From contig NZ_JAPWAG010000001.1 in the NCBI RefSeq assembly GCF_041432775.1, positions 124,001 through 188,000 on the forward strand: a stretch of DNA of 64,000 nt. Direction: 5' to 3'. The notes below the pieces were generated by a model. That model saw nothing but the letters and a program-made list of their open reading frames with translations, was not told the DNA's origin and made no database searches. The DNA is from Pauljensenia sp902373545 (GTDB lineage Bacteria; Actinomycetota; Actinomycetes; Actinomycetales; Actinomycetaceae). Within the stretch, counting starts at the first letter, position 1. Every line of letters starts with the position of its first letter. Positions 28,531 through 36,599 of this stretch are shown here, piece by piece. The position numbers and the translations under genes were made by a program.

Positions 28531-29880
28531 GTGACGCAGACAGTCAACGACGATTCCGGCCAGCGTTCGAGTACCGCGGTCCTCATCGCGACCTCCCTGA
28601 CTCTTTTCTCCATGTTTTTTGGTGCCGGTAACCTTATTTTCCCGCCGATCATGGGCGCGTCGGCTGGCACCAACTTGACCCCCGCGATGATCGGTTTCCT
28701 GATCGGCGGCGTCGCTCTGCCCGTCATCTCGATCATCACGATCGCGCTATCCGGCACCGATATCCGCGATCTTGTCAGCCGCGCCGGAAAGCCCTTCGGG
28801 TTCGTTTTCTCGGTCCTGGTCTACCTGTCCATCGGCGCCTTCTACGCCCTCCCGCGAACGGGTGCCGTCTCCTTCTCGACGGCTGTCGCGCCCGTCATCG
28901 GCACGAAGTCGGTGCTCGCCTCGGTCATCTTCAACCTGATCTTTTTTGGGATCGCCTTTTACCTGTGTTGGAACCCGACGAACATTATCGACAGCCTCGG
29001 GAAGGTCCTGACACCGATCCTCCTTGGCCTGCTCGTTCTGCTTGTATTCCTCTGCCTGGCGTCGCTGCCGGCCTCGCACGACGCGCCCACCGGCGAGTAC
29101 GTCCACAACCCGCTGGCCGCCGGTCTACTTGAGGGCTACATGACGATGGACTCCATCGCAGCCCTGGCCTTCGGCATCATCGTCGTGACCTCGCTCGGGC
29201 ATACGGGCGGTGGCATCGGTGCGAAGGTCGTGCATCGGACCTCGATCGCGGCGGTCATTGCGGGTGCGCTCCTGGGCGTCGTCTACGTCGGCCTGGGCCT
29301 CATCGGGCATGTCATCCCGAACGCACAGTCTTACACGGATGGTGCCAGCCTCCTGGCCGACGCCGCGCAGTCGACGATGGGGCGTCCGGGGCAGATCGTT
29401 TTCGGTCTGATCGTGCTGACCGCATGTATGACAACGGCGGTGGGCCTCATCGCCGCGACCTCGGAGTTCTTTAACCGTCTGCTGCCCGCGATTCCGTACC
29501 GCACATGGATAATCCTTTTCACGCTCATCTCCTTCGTGCTGGCCTCCGCGGGACTGTCCTCGGTGCTCACGATCGCGGTACCGATCATCACCTTCCTCTA
29601 CCCGATCGCTATCACAGTCGTCTTCATTACGATCATGACCCACCCCTTCCGCCTGGCGACCCCCGCGACGTGGACCTTCCGCCTGGGCACCTGGATGGCC
29701 GCCGCGTGGTCGGCCGCAACGACGCTCGTGCAGGTGGGCGTCGCCACCGACCAAATCAACTCCGCGCTTACGTGGAGTCCGCTCCAGGCCAACCAGCTTG
29801 GTTGGATCCTCCCCACCGTTGTCGCGGCGTTGATCGGCACGTGCGCCGACCTAGTAGCGATGAAACACGCCGCCTCGTGA
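28531..29880 (+). CDS. brnQ: Branched-chain amino acid carrier (LIV-II type)
   Basis: This 449-residue cation symporter imports leucine, isoleucine and valine. About twelve membrane segments are visible, starting with LTLFSMFFGAGNLIFPP, the family N-terminal signature, followed by FYALPRTGAVSFS near residue 108. The start is the GTG at 28531 with only a weak GAG upstream. It is divergent from coaE and interrupts the coaE-rpsA neighbourhood seen in relatives. A terminator hairpin lies 17 bases after the stop. Regulation is not visible. Confidence 0.95.
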   Translation: MTQTVNDDSGQRSSTAVLIATSLTLFSMFFGAGNLIFPPIMGASAGTNLTPAMIGFLIGGVALPVISIITIALSGTDIRDLVSRAGKPFGFVFSVLVYLSIGAFYALPRTGAVSFSTAVAPVIGTKSVLASVIFNLIFFGIAFYLCWNPTNIIDSLGKVLTPILLGLLVLLVFLCLASLPASHDAPTGEYVHNPLAAGLLEGYMTMDSIAALAFGIIVVTSLGHTGGGIGAKVVHRTSIAAVIAGALLGVVYVGLGLIGHVIPNAQSYTDGASLLADAAQSTMGRPGQIVFGLIVLTACMTTAVGLIAATSEFFNRLLPAIPYRTWIILFTLISFVLASAGLSSVLTIAVPIITFLYPIAITVVFITIMTHPFRLATPATWTFRLGTWMAAAWSAATTLVQVGVATDQINSALTWSPLQANQLGWILPTVVAALIGTCADLVAMKHAAS

Positions 29881-29896
29881 GTGCCAACAGCAAAGG

Positions 29897-29924
29897 CCCC
29901 GCACGGATTCGTTTCTGTGCGGGG
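29897..29924 (+). terminator. Terminator of brnQ
   Basis: An 8-bp GC-rich stem (29897-29904 with 29917-29924) is followed by TTCAGTTGTCTTC, a reasonable intrinsic terminator. Confidence 0.75.
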
Positions 29925-29939
29925 TTCAGTTGTCTTCGC

Positions 29940-30295
29940 CACTGGGCGCGGCACCACACGAACTGTGTCGGAACCTCTCGTATTCCGCTGTTCGTCGGCT
30001 GTGGCGGGGCCGGGCTGTGCTCATCAGACCGCCCGATCGGAGGTCGCTGCGAGGCCTGCGGGACCCGCTGCGATGTCCGTGGGCGGCGGCTGAGTCTAAC
30101 CGAAACAGGATCAGCGCCGCCTGATCGGAGGCCGCTGCGAGGCCTGCGGGGCCTGGCCGGGCTTCGAGACGACGCGCCGAGCGAAGCTCGCAGCGCGGAC
30201 GGCGAGCGGGCGGGCCGCCGCCCACGGGCATACCAAGCAGGCCGATACCAACAGGTGCTCCTCGCGGAGGCCGGAGATCTGGCGGCGTCGCAATC
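29940..30295. repeat. Structured repeat-bearing intergenic region
   Basis: About 350 bases with no supported coding frame. Two 29-base direct repeats with two differences (30034-30062 and 30122-30150) share GATCGGAGG and CTGCGAGGCCTGCGGG. Inverted partners follow: 30074-30089 pairs with 30214-30229 (15 of 16), and CGCTGCGAG at 30134 pairs with CTCGCAGCG at 30187. GC is high. It could be a decayed mobile repeat, a structured RNA, or recombination debris; nothing identifies which. Confidence 0.55.
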
Positions 30296-30303
30296 AGTCA
30301 AAA

Positions 30304-30339
30304 AGTGGTGGCCCCCAGGAAAACCTGGGGACCACCACT
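30304..30339 (-). terminator. Terminator of rpsA
   Basis: A 16-bp stem with one G-U-type mismatch (30304-30319 with 30324-30339) and an AAAA loop, followed on the minus strand by TTTTGACTG. It is a strong terminator, and the right arm could also stop rightward reading. Confidence 0.85.
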
Positions 30340-30392
30340 CATGCGTTCACTCGCGTGAACTGACGAGTTGAAGCTCAGTCAGCAAGACTGAT

Positions 30393-31829
30393 TCAGTTGT
30401 TCGTCAGCTTCTCACGCAGAGCGGCCAGGGCCTCGTCGGACGCAAGGGTGCCCTCGTTGTCGACCGGGGTCGAGTAGGAGGCCTGCTCCTCGATGGAGGG
30501 AGCCGCGTCGGCGTCCTCTTCGAGAGCCTTGCGGACCTGAGCCTTGTGGGCCTCCCAGCGGGCCTGAGCCTCGGCGTACTGGGCTTCCCAAGCCTCGCGC
30601 TGAGCGTCGAAGCCTTCCATCCACTCCTGGGTCTCGGGATCGAAGCCCTCGGGGTACTTGTAGTTGCCGTTCTCGTCGTACTCGGCAGCCATGCCGTAGA
30701 GCGAAGGATCGAACTCTTCGGAGTTCGGGTCCACGCCCTCGTTGGCCTGCTTGAGGGACAGGGAGATGCGGCGACGCTCGAGGTCGATGTCGATGACCTT
30801 GACGAAGACCTCTTCGCCGACCTTGACGACCTGGTCCGGCAGCTCGACGTGACGCTGAGCCAGCTCGGAGATGTGGACGAGGCCCTCGATGCCGTCCTCG
30901 ACGCGGACGAACGCGCCGAAGGGGACGAGCTTGGTGACCTTGCCGGGCACAACCTGGCCGATGGCGTGGGTGCGGGCGAAGGCCTGCCACGGATCTTCCT
31001 GGGTGGCCTTGAGGGACAGGGAGACGCGCTCGCGATCCATGTCGACGTCGAGAACCTCGACGGTGACTTCCTGGCCAACCTCGACGACCTCGGACGGGTG
31101 GTCGATGTGCTTCCAGGACAGCTCGGAGACGTGAACCAGGCCGTCGACACCACCGAGATCGACGAACGCGCCGAAGTTGACGATGGAGGAAACGACGCCG
31201 GAGCGCACCTGGCCCTTCTGCAGGGTGTGCAGGAAGTTCGTGCGGACCTCGGACTGAGTCTGCTCGAGCCATGCGCGGCGGGACAGGACCACGTTGTTGC
31301 GGTTCTTGTCGAGTTCGATGATCTTCGCTTCGATCTCGCGACCGATGTAGGGGGCGAGGTCGCGGACGCGACGCATCTCGACGAGGGAGGCGGGCAGGAA
31401 GCCACGCAGGCCGATGTCGAGGATCAGGCCGCCCTTGACGACCTCGATGACGGTACCGGTAACGACGCCGTCCTCTTCCTTGATCTTTTCGATCTTGCCC
31501 CACGCACGCTCGTACTGAGCGCGCTTCTTCGACAGGAGGAGACGGCCTTCCTTGTCTTCCTTCTGGAGGACGAGGGCCTCGATCTGGTCGCCCACGGCGA
31601 CGACGTCGTCGGGGTTGACGTCGTGCTTGATGGACAGCTCACGAGAGAGGATGACACCCTCGGTCTTGTAGCCGATGTCGAGGAGGACCTCGTCGTGGTC
31701 GACCTTGACGACAGTGCCCTCGACGATGTCGCCATCGTTGAAGTACTTGATGGTCTCGTCGATGGCTGCGATCAGGTCTGCTTCCGAACCAATGTCGTTG
31801 ATAGCGACCTGCGGCGTATTCGTGGTCAT
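30393..31829 (-). CDS. rpsA: 30S ribosomal protein S1
   Basis: This 478-residue protein helps the 30S subunit bind mRNA. Four S1 domains follow one another (about residues 33-105, 120-190, 205-275 and 290-362), ending in an acidic, alanine- and glutamate-rich tail, the usual four-domain actinobacterial form. The ATG at 31829 has GGAGAAA upstream; the frame extends 24 codons further but that part looks non-coding. It lies downstream of polA in the same direction with its own promoter-like TAAAAT and a strong terminator. Confidence 0.97.
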   Translation of the reverse strand: MTTNTPQVAINDIGSEADLIAAIDETIKYFNDGDIVEGTVVKVDHDEVLLDIGYKTEGVILSRELSIKHDVNPDDVVAVGDQIEALVLQKEDKEGRLLLSKKRAQYERAWGKIEKIKEEDGVVTGTVIEVVKGGLILDIGLRGFLPASLVEMRRVRDLAPYIGREIEAKIIELDKNRNNVVLSRRAWLEQTQSEVRTNFLHTLQKGQVRSGVVSSIVNFGAFVDLGGVDGLVHVSELSWKHIDHPSEVVEVGQEVTVEVLDVDMDRERVSLSLKATQEDPWQAFARTHAIGQVVPGKVTKLVPFGAFVRVEDGIEGLVHISELAQRHVELPDQVVKVGEEVFVKVIDIDLERRRISLSLKQANEGVDPNSEEFDPSLYGMAAEYDENGNYKYPEGFDPETQEWMEGFDAQREAWEAQYAEAQARWEAHKAQVRKALEEDADAAPSIEEQASYSTPVDNEGTLASDEALAALREKLTNN

Positions 31830-31923
31830 GTAGTAGTTTCTCCGAAACGGACTGGATAGTAGATGGACAGTTCCAGTGCGGCAGGATGGATGCGGATGCA
31901 CCTGTCCCTAGGCACCGTGGTCT

Positions 31924-31929
31924 ATTTTA
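31924..31929 (-). promoter_or_regulatory. Candidate -10 of the rpsA promoter
   Basis: TAAAAT on the minus strand, in the 169-base polA-rpsA spacer and about 95 bases before the rpsA ATG. TCACAT lies 18 bases upstream as a possible weak -35. Confidence 0.4.
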
Positions 31930-31998
31930 GCAGCCTTTGACGCATAAATGTGACGAATGTAGCGCTCGTTTCCGTGGTATGCGTCGCCCCTCCGGCTC

Positions 31999-34707
31999 CT
32001 AATGTGCTGCCAGCTGCCAAGACGCACCGATTCCAACAGCGACATCCAGGGGCACGGAGAGCATGACAGGCGACGCCATCTTCTCTCGAACGAGGGCCTC
32101 GACGGCCGACTCCTCACCGGGGGCGACCTCAAGGAGGAGTTCGTCGTGAATCTGGACGAGGAGGCGCGAGGCCAGGCCGGCCTCGGACAGGGCGTCGGCG
32201 ACGTTCATCATGGCGATCTTGACGATGTCCGCGGCGCTGCCCTGGATGGGCGCGTTCAGGGCGGCGCGTTCGGCCATCTCCCGGCGCTGGCGGTTCGAGG
32301 AGCGCAGGTCGGGCAGGTAGCGGCGACGCCCGAACATGGTCTGCGTGTAGCCGTCGGCACGGGCCTGGGCGACGAGGCCCTCGAGGTAGTCGCGGACCTT
32401 CCCGAAGCGCTCGAAGTAGCGGTCGCGCAGGGCGGCAGCCTCGGGCACGGGAATGCCGAGCTGCGCGGCCAGACCGTAGGAGGACAGTCCGTAGGCGAGG
32501 CCGTAGGAGGTGGCCTTGATGCGCGAGCGCTCGTCGCTGCTCACCTCGGCGACGGGCGTCCCAAAGACCATCGATGCCATGGTCCGGTGCAGGTCCTCGC
32601 CGGAGTTGAAGGCCTCAATGAGTGCCTCGTCGCCGGACAGGTGGGCCATGAGGCGCATTTCGATCTGGGAGTAGTCGGCGCTCATAAGGGATTCGAAGCC
32701 TACTCCGGGAACGAAGGCCCCGCGGATCCTCATGCCGTCGGCGCTGCGCGCGGGAATGTTCTGCAGGTTCGGGTCGGAGGACGCCAGGCGCCCGGTGGCC
32801 GCGGCGACCTGGGAGAAGGTCGTGTGGATGCGTCCGTCCGTGGCCACGGTTGCGGACAGGGAGTCGACCATCTGCTTGAGCTTATTGCGGTCACGGTGGG
32901 TGAGCAGGAAGCCGAGGAAGTCGTGCCCCGCTCCCCCGCTCGCCTCGGTCTTGGCCCACAGGTCAGCCAGCGCATCGGCGTTGGTCGTGTATCCCGTCTT
33001 GGTCTTTTTGGTCTTGGGCAGTCCGAAGTGGTCGAAGAGGATTTCTTGGAGCTGCTTGGGGCTGGAGAGGTTCACCTCGCGCCCGGCTGCCGCCCACGCG
33101 CCGTCGCGCGCGGCTTCGACGTCGGCGCCCAGTTCGGCGGACAGGTCGTCGAGGACGCGCGTGTCCGCGGCGATGCCGATGGTTTCCATCTGGGCGAGCA
33201 GGCGGGCGAGCGGCATTTCCATGTCGGCAAGGAGCGCGGTTTCGCCGCTCTCGTCCAGCGCCCGACGCAGCTTGTCGGTGAGCGGGTGGAGCGCTGCGGC
33301 CAGGCGGCCCGCGCGCACCTGGGCGGCGGTGGGCCCCTCGCCGATCTCTCCCAGGTCGAAGAGGGCGTCGGAGTCGCCCGCCTCTTCCTCGATGGTGACG
33401 CCGAGCAGGCGCGAGAGCACATCGTCGAGCTTGTGCGAGCGCTGGTCCGGGTGGACCAGGTACGCCGCGAGCATCGTGTCGAAGCAGACCTGACCGAGAC
33501 TCCAGCCGCGCCCCGCCAGGGCGTGGCTTGTGCCCTTCGCGTCGTGAACGATCAGGGACGAGGCCTGGGCGAGGACCTGGGACAGGGCCTCCTCCTGCGC
33601 GGGGCTGAGCTCGGCGGGGTCTACGACCAGGGCGCGAGCGGGCCCGGCGAGCACAAGGCGTGAGACCTCGCCGCGCGTGGGGCGCAGGTCGCCTTCCACG
33701 AGCAGGGCGATGGTGTCGTGGGCGCGGGCCCACGCGGCGATGTCGCAGGCTGCATCTGCCAGGCTCACCTCAACCTGCGCCTGCGGGGCGGGAGCCTCCA
33801 CAGCCTCGTCAATCGGGCTCTCCCCCATGCCGATGCCGGAGACCTCGCGGACCTTGGAGCGCAGTCGGCCGAACTCAAGGGAGTCAAACAGGCGGTCGAT
33901 GGCCGCCACATCGGTCGGGCGGCGTGCCAGGTCGGCGGGACCGACCTTCAGGTCCATGTCGGTCAGCAGGTGGTTGAGGCGTCGGTTGCGCACGACGTCG
34001 TCCATGTGCTCGCGCAGGGCGGCGCCGCGCTTGCCGCCGATCTCCTCGGCGCGGGCCAAGAGGTTATCCAGGCCGTCGAACTTGTTGATCCACTGAGCGG
34101 CCGTCTTGGGGCCAACGCCGGGAACGCCCGGCAGGTTGTCGGAGGTCTCGCCCACGATGGCAGCGATCTCCGGGTAGCGGTGCGGAGGCACCCCGTACTT
34201 GGCTTCCACGGCCTCGGGCGTCATCCGGCGCAGATCACCGGGGCCGGTGCCCGGGTACAAGACCGTCACGTTGTCCGTCACCGTCTGGAAGGAGTCGCGA
34301 TCCCCCGACACGACCAACACGGTCGAGCCTTCGTGGCCGGCGCGGTAGGCCAGCGTCGCCAAAATGTCGTCAGCCTCAAAGCCCTCGCGTGACAGGGACA
34401 CGATGCCCATCGCGTCCAAGACCTCGCGGATCAGCTCGACCTGCCCCTTGAACTCCTCGGGGGTTGCGTCGCGCGTGCCCTTGTACTCGGGATACTCCTC
34501 GGTCCTAAACGAGTGCCTCGACACATCGAAGGCGACCGCGATATGCGTCGGGCGCTCCGTCTCCAGCAGTCGCGTCAGCATTGACACGAAGCCGTAAACC
34601 GCGTTCGTATGCTGGCCCGTTGCCGTGACGAAGTTGTCCGGGGGAAGCGCATAGAACGCACGAAATGCCATCGAATGGCCGTCAATAATCAGCACAGTGT
34701 CACTCAC
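31999..34707 (-). CDS. polA: DNA polymerase I
   Basis: This 902-residue repair and Okazaki-processing polymerase has an N-terminal 5' nuclease domain (IIDGHSMAFRAFYALP, EADDILATLA, GVPGVGPKTAAQW), a middle 3'-5' exonuclease-like domain without a clear catalytic DxE, as usual in this phylum, and the polymerase domain with DYSQIEMRL, the YGLAYGLSSYG finger helix and the QIHDELLLEV palm motif. The GTG at 34707 has AGGGTGG upstream and is preferred over an ATG at 34728 that overlaps the divergent thioesterase start. Confidence 0.97.
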   Translation of the reverse strand: MSDTVLIIDGHSMAFRAFYALPPDNFVTATGQHTNAVYGFVSMLTRLLETERPTHIAVAFDVSRHSFRTEEYPEYKGTRDATPEEFKGQVELIREVLDAMGIVSLSREGFEADDILATLAYRAGHEGSTVLVVSGDRDSFQTVTDNVTVLYPGTGPGDLRRMTPEAVEAKYGVPPHRYPEIAAIVGETSDNLPGVPGVGPKTAAQWINKFDGLDNLLARAEEIGGKRGAALREHMDDVVRNRRLNHLLTDMDLKVGPADLARRPTDVAAIDRLFDSLEFGRLRSKVREVSGIGMGESPIDEAVEAPAPQAQVEVSLADAACDIAAWARAHDTIALLVEGDLRPTRGEVSRLVLAGPARALVVDPAELSPAQEEALSQVLAQASSLIVHDAKGTSHALAGRGWSLGQVCFDTMLAAYLVHPDQRSHKLDDVLSRLLGVTIEEEAGDSDALFDLGEIGEGPTAAQVRAGRLAAALHPLTDKLRRALDESGETALLADMEMPLARLLAQMETIGIAADTRVLDDLSAELGADVEAARDGAWAAAGREVNLSSPKQLQEILFDHFGLPKTKKTKTGYTTNADALADLWAKTEASGGAGHDFLGFLLTHRDRNKLKQMVDSLSATVATDGRIHTTFSQVAAATGRLASSDPNLQNIPARSADGMRIRGAFVPGVGFESLMSADYSQIEMRLMAHLSGDEALIEAFNSGEDLHRTMASMVFGTPVAEVSSDERSRIKATSYGLAYGLSSYGLAAQLGIPVPEAAALRDRYFERFGKVRDYLEGLVAQARADGYTQTMFGRRRYLPDLRSSNRQRREMAERAALNAPIQGSAADIVKIAMMNVADALSEAGLASRLLVQIHDELLLEVAPGEESAVEALVREKMASPVMLSVPLDVAVGIGASWQLAAH

Positions 34708-34726
34708 ACATGCCACCCTAGATGCC

Positions 34727-35203
34727 ATGACACACGATCACCAGACGAAACACACCCATCCGACCACGCCCGACCCCCTCGCGCGGGGCGGCTGGGTGGG
34801 CGCCCACTGGCCCGGCACCCTCATGGAGGCCACCGGCATGGAGGTGCTCGAGCACTCCGCGTCGCGCACCGTCATCTCCATGCCCATCGACGGCAACCGC
34901 CAGAGCGCGGGAATCCTCCATGGCGGCGCATCCGCGGCCCTCGCGGAAACCGCCGCCTCGTTCGCCGCCCAGATCCACGCGCGCGAAACCCACCCCGGCA
35001 AGCAGGCCTACGCGGTGGGCACCGAGCTCAACGCCTCGCACATCGCGGCGGGACGCGAAGGCACGATTACGGCCACGGCCACGGCCGTACACCTGGGCCG
35101 CTCCTCCACCGTGCACACCGTGGAGATCCGGGACGAGGCCGACCGCCTGATCTCAGTCGCGCGCGTGGCCAACCGCATCCTCGTGCGCTCCACGCACGAC
35201 TGA
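34727..35203 (+). CDS. Hotdog-fold thioesterase (PaaI family)
   Basis: This 158-residue protein has the PaaI-type active loop HGGASAALAETAAS near residue 64 and the later VGTELNASHIAAGREG strand. Such enzymes hydrolyse acyl- or aryl-CoA; in menaquinone makers close relatives act on DHNA-CoA, but the substrate cannot be read here. A His-rich N terminus (about residues 3-13) is notable. The ATG at 34727 lacks a Shine-Dalgarno site, so translation may be leaderless; an alternative ATG at 34697 overlaps polA. It is divergent from polA. Confidence 0.85.
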   Translation: MTHDHQTKHTHPTTPDPLARGGWVGAHWPGTLMEATGMEVLEHSASRTVISMPIDGNRQSAGILHGGASAALAETAASFAAQIHARETHPGKQAYAVGTELNASHIAAGREGTITATATAVHLGRSSTVHTVEIRDEADRLISVARVANRILVRSTHD

Positions 35204-35226
35204 GCCGGAGACTTTGGGCACGACAA

Positions 35227-35259
35227 AGGCGGGGAGAGTCACCACGACTCTCCCCGCCT
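35227..35259. terminator. Bidirectional terminator between thioesterase and ANTAR regulator
   Basis: A perfect 14-bp stem (35227-35240 with 35246-35259) with a five-base loop between two convergent stops. Confidence 0.8.
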
Positions 35260-35274
35260 CGTCTCAGCTAGTGA

Positions 35275-35865
35275 TCAGTCATCAACCTGGTTGATGACCG
35301 CGTCGGCGACCTCGCGCATGGACAGGCGACGGTCCATGGACGTCTTCTGAATCCAGCGGAAGGCCTCCGGCTCGCTCATGCCCATGTTCTTCATGAGCAG
35401 GCCCTTGGCGCGGTCCACGCGCTTGCGGGTCTCGAAGCGATCCGTCAGGTCAGCGATCTGATCCTCCAGCGACTCGATCTCCGCGTGACGCGACAGCGCG
35501 ATCTCGACGGCAGGGATCAGGTCCGAGGGGCTAAAGGGCTTAACGACGTAGGCCATCGCGCCGGCGTCGCGGGCGCGCTCGACCAGCTCCGTCTGGGAGA
35601 ACGCCGTCAGCATGACGACCGCGCAGGACAGCTCCTGCAGAATCTTCTCGGCCGCCGTGATGCCGTCCATCTTCGGCATCTTGACGTCCATCACACAAAG
35701 GTCGGGCTCAAGCTCCAGTGCCAGCTCGACAGCTTCCTCACCGTCGGCGGCTTCGCCGACGACTTCGAACCCCGCTTGGGTCAGCGTCTCAACGATATCG
35801 AGACGGATCAGCCCCTCATCCTCGGCCACGAGGACGCGACGCGGTTCAGCCTGCTCTTCACTCAT
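35275..35865 (-). CDS. pdtaR: Two-component response regulator with ANTAR RNA-binding domain
   Basis: This 196-residue protein has a receiver domain with DE at the start (VLVAEDEG), phospho-acceptor aspartate in CVMDVKMPKMDG, and the conserved Thr (MLTAFS) and Lys (VVKPFS), then an ANTAR domain near residues 125-190. It matches mycobacterial PdtaR (Rv1626) in architecture and in its place near polA and pyk. PdtaR binds terminator-type RNA hairpins in ethanolamine and related genes when phosphorylated by PdtaS, which is not in the window. Two ATGs lie six bases apart; the one at 35865 is better spaced from GAGG. Confidence 0.92.
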   Translation of the reverse strand: MSEEQAEPRRVLVAEDEGLIRLDIVETLTQAGFEVVGEAADGEEAVELALELEPDLCVMDVKMPKMDGITAAEKILQELSCAVVMLTAFSQTELVERARDAGAMAYVVKPFSPSDLIPAVEIALSRHAEIESLEDQIADLTDRFETRKRVDRAKGLLMKNMGMSEPEAFRWIQKTSMDRRLSMREVADAVINQVDD

Positions 35866-35881
35866 TGTCATATTCCTCAGT

Positions 35882-35910
35882 TTGATCGGTGTGCCGAGCT
35901 GTTCTATTGT
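35882..35910 (+). promoter_or_regulatory. Promoter of the tRNA-Leu gene
   Basis: TTGATC (35882-35887) and TATTGT (35905-35910) are spaced by 17 bases, placing the transcript start about 13 bases before the tRNA. Confidence 0.6.
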
Positions 35911-35929
35911 GGACCTCGCACACGCGAAA

Positions 35930-36003
35930 GCCCCGATAGCCCAACTGGCAGAGGCGGTCGGCTCAAACCCGGCTTGTTGTGGGTTCGAATCCCACTCGGG
36001 GTA
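35930..36003 (+). tRNA. tRNA-Leu (anticodon CAA), short variable loop
   Basis: The 74-base gene folds as a cloverleaf: acceptor GCCCCGA with TCGGGGT (G-U at 1-72), a three-pair D stem, anticodon stem GTCGG with CCGGC around CTCAAAC (anticodon CAA), T arm GTGGG-TTCGAAT-CCCAC, and discriminator A, which leucine identity requires. CCA is not encoded. The variable region is only TTGTT (five bases), whereas leucine tRNAs normally have a long extra arm. The decoded codon is UUG. Confidence 0.88.
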
Positions 36004-36097
36004 CCGCCATTTGAGTACGCGATCTATCGTACCGGCAAACGGGTACTGGCGCGACGCTGGAACCATTATTGATACGAGTAGTTTTCGCAGGCGAACA

Positions 36098-36126
36098 GGG
36101 GCCGACAAGCAGTGCTTGTCGGCCCC
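36098..36126. terminator. Terminator after tRNA-Leu and the 71-codon gene
   Basis: A perfect 13-bp stem (36098-36110 with 36114-36126) with a three-base loop, between the tRNA (rightward) and a small leftward gene. Confidence 0.8.
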
Positions 36127-36137
36127 TCGCCGTATCT

Positions 36138-36353
36138 TTAGGCAACCACGATCAGCTCGAGACCGAGGTACTCGGCTGCCGCTCCCCTGCGGGTCGGCTC
36201 GTCGAGATCCGCGATCGCCTGCTTGACCCTCATGTCGTGGAAGTCGGCAAACCACGGCTCAACGGCTCGCGAGAGCTGACCGACCTCCAGGTTGTTGGCC
36301 ACGCGACCAAACAGAGTGTCATGGACCGACACGGTCCGGATGTTCGTATTCAT
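36138..36353 (-). CDS. Small protein of unknown function
   Basis: This 71-residue protein is not recognised. The GGAGGAAGAA directly before ATG at 36353 is an excellent ribosome site, and a strong terminator follows the stop, so it is probably a real single-gene transcript. The protein is soluble-looking, with a central helix-prone part (VGQLSRAVEPWFADFHDMRV), no signal peptide and no cysteine. The frame extends upstream without a better start. Its role is unknown. Confidence 0.6.
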   Translation of the reverse strand: MNTNIRTVSVHDTLFGRVANNLEVGQLSRAVEPWFADFHDMRVKQAIADLDEPTRRGAAAEYLGLELIVVA

Positions 36354-36550
36354 TTCTTCCTCCATCTTCCATTGTGGGCGCGCGGAAACGTGCTTCATTC
36401 GCACGGGCATTCCAACAAACGCACCCGCAGCAATCTGCTGCCTTCCATCCCGTCTTTGGAACGGCATCACACGTCTAAACGTGCATCCGAGTACTTTATT
36501 CCACCGTTGTCATTTTGTCCATGCGAACAACATCACATCGCTACAAACAA

Positions 36551-36583
36551 CTGTGGGGTGCCGGCCAGGCCAGCACCCCACAG
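36551..36583 (-). terminator. Terminator of pyk
   Basis: An 11-bp stem (36551-36561 with 36573-36583) with a small GGCC-rich loop lies 16 bases after the pyk stop and runs on the minus strand into TTGTTTG. Confidence 0.75.
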
Positions 36584-36599
36584 TCGACGCGTCTAGGAG

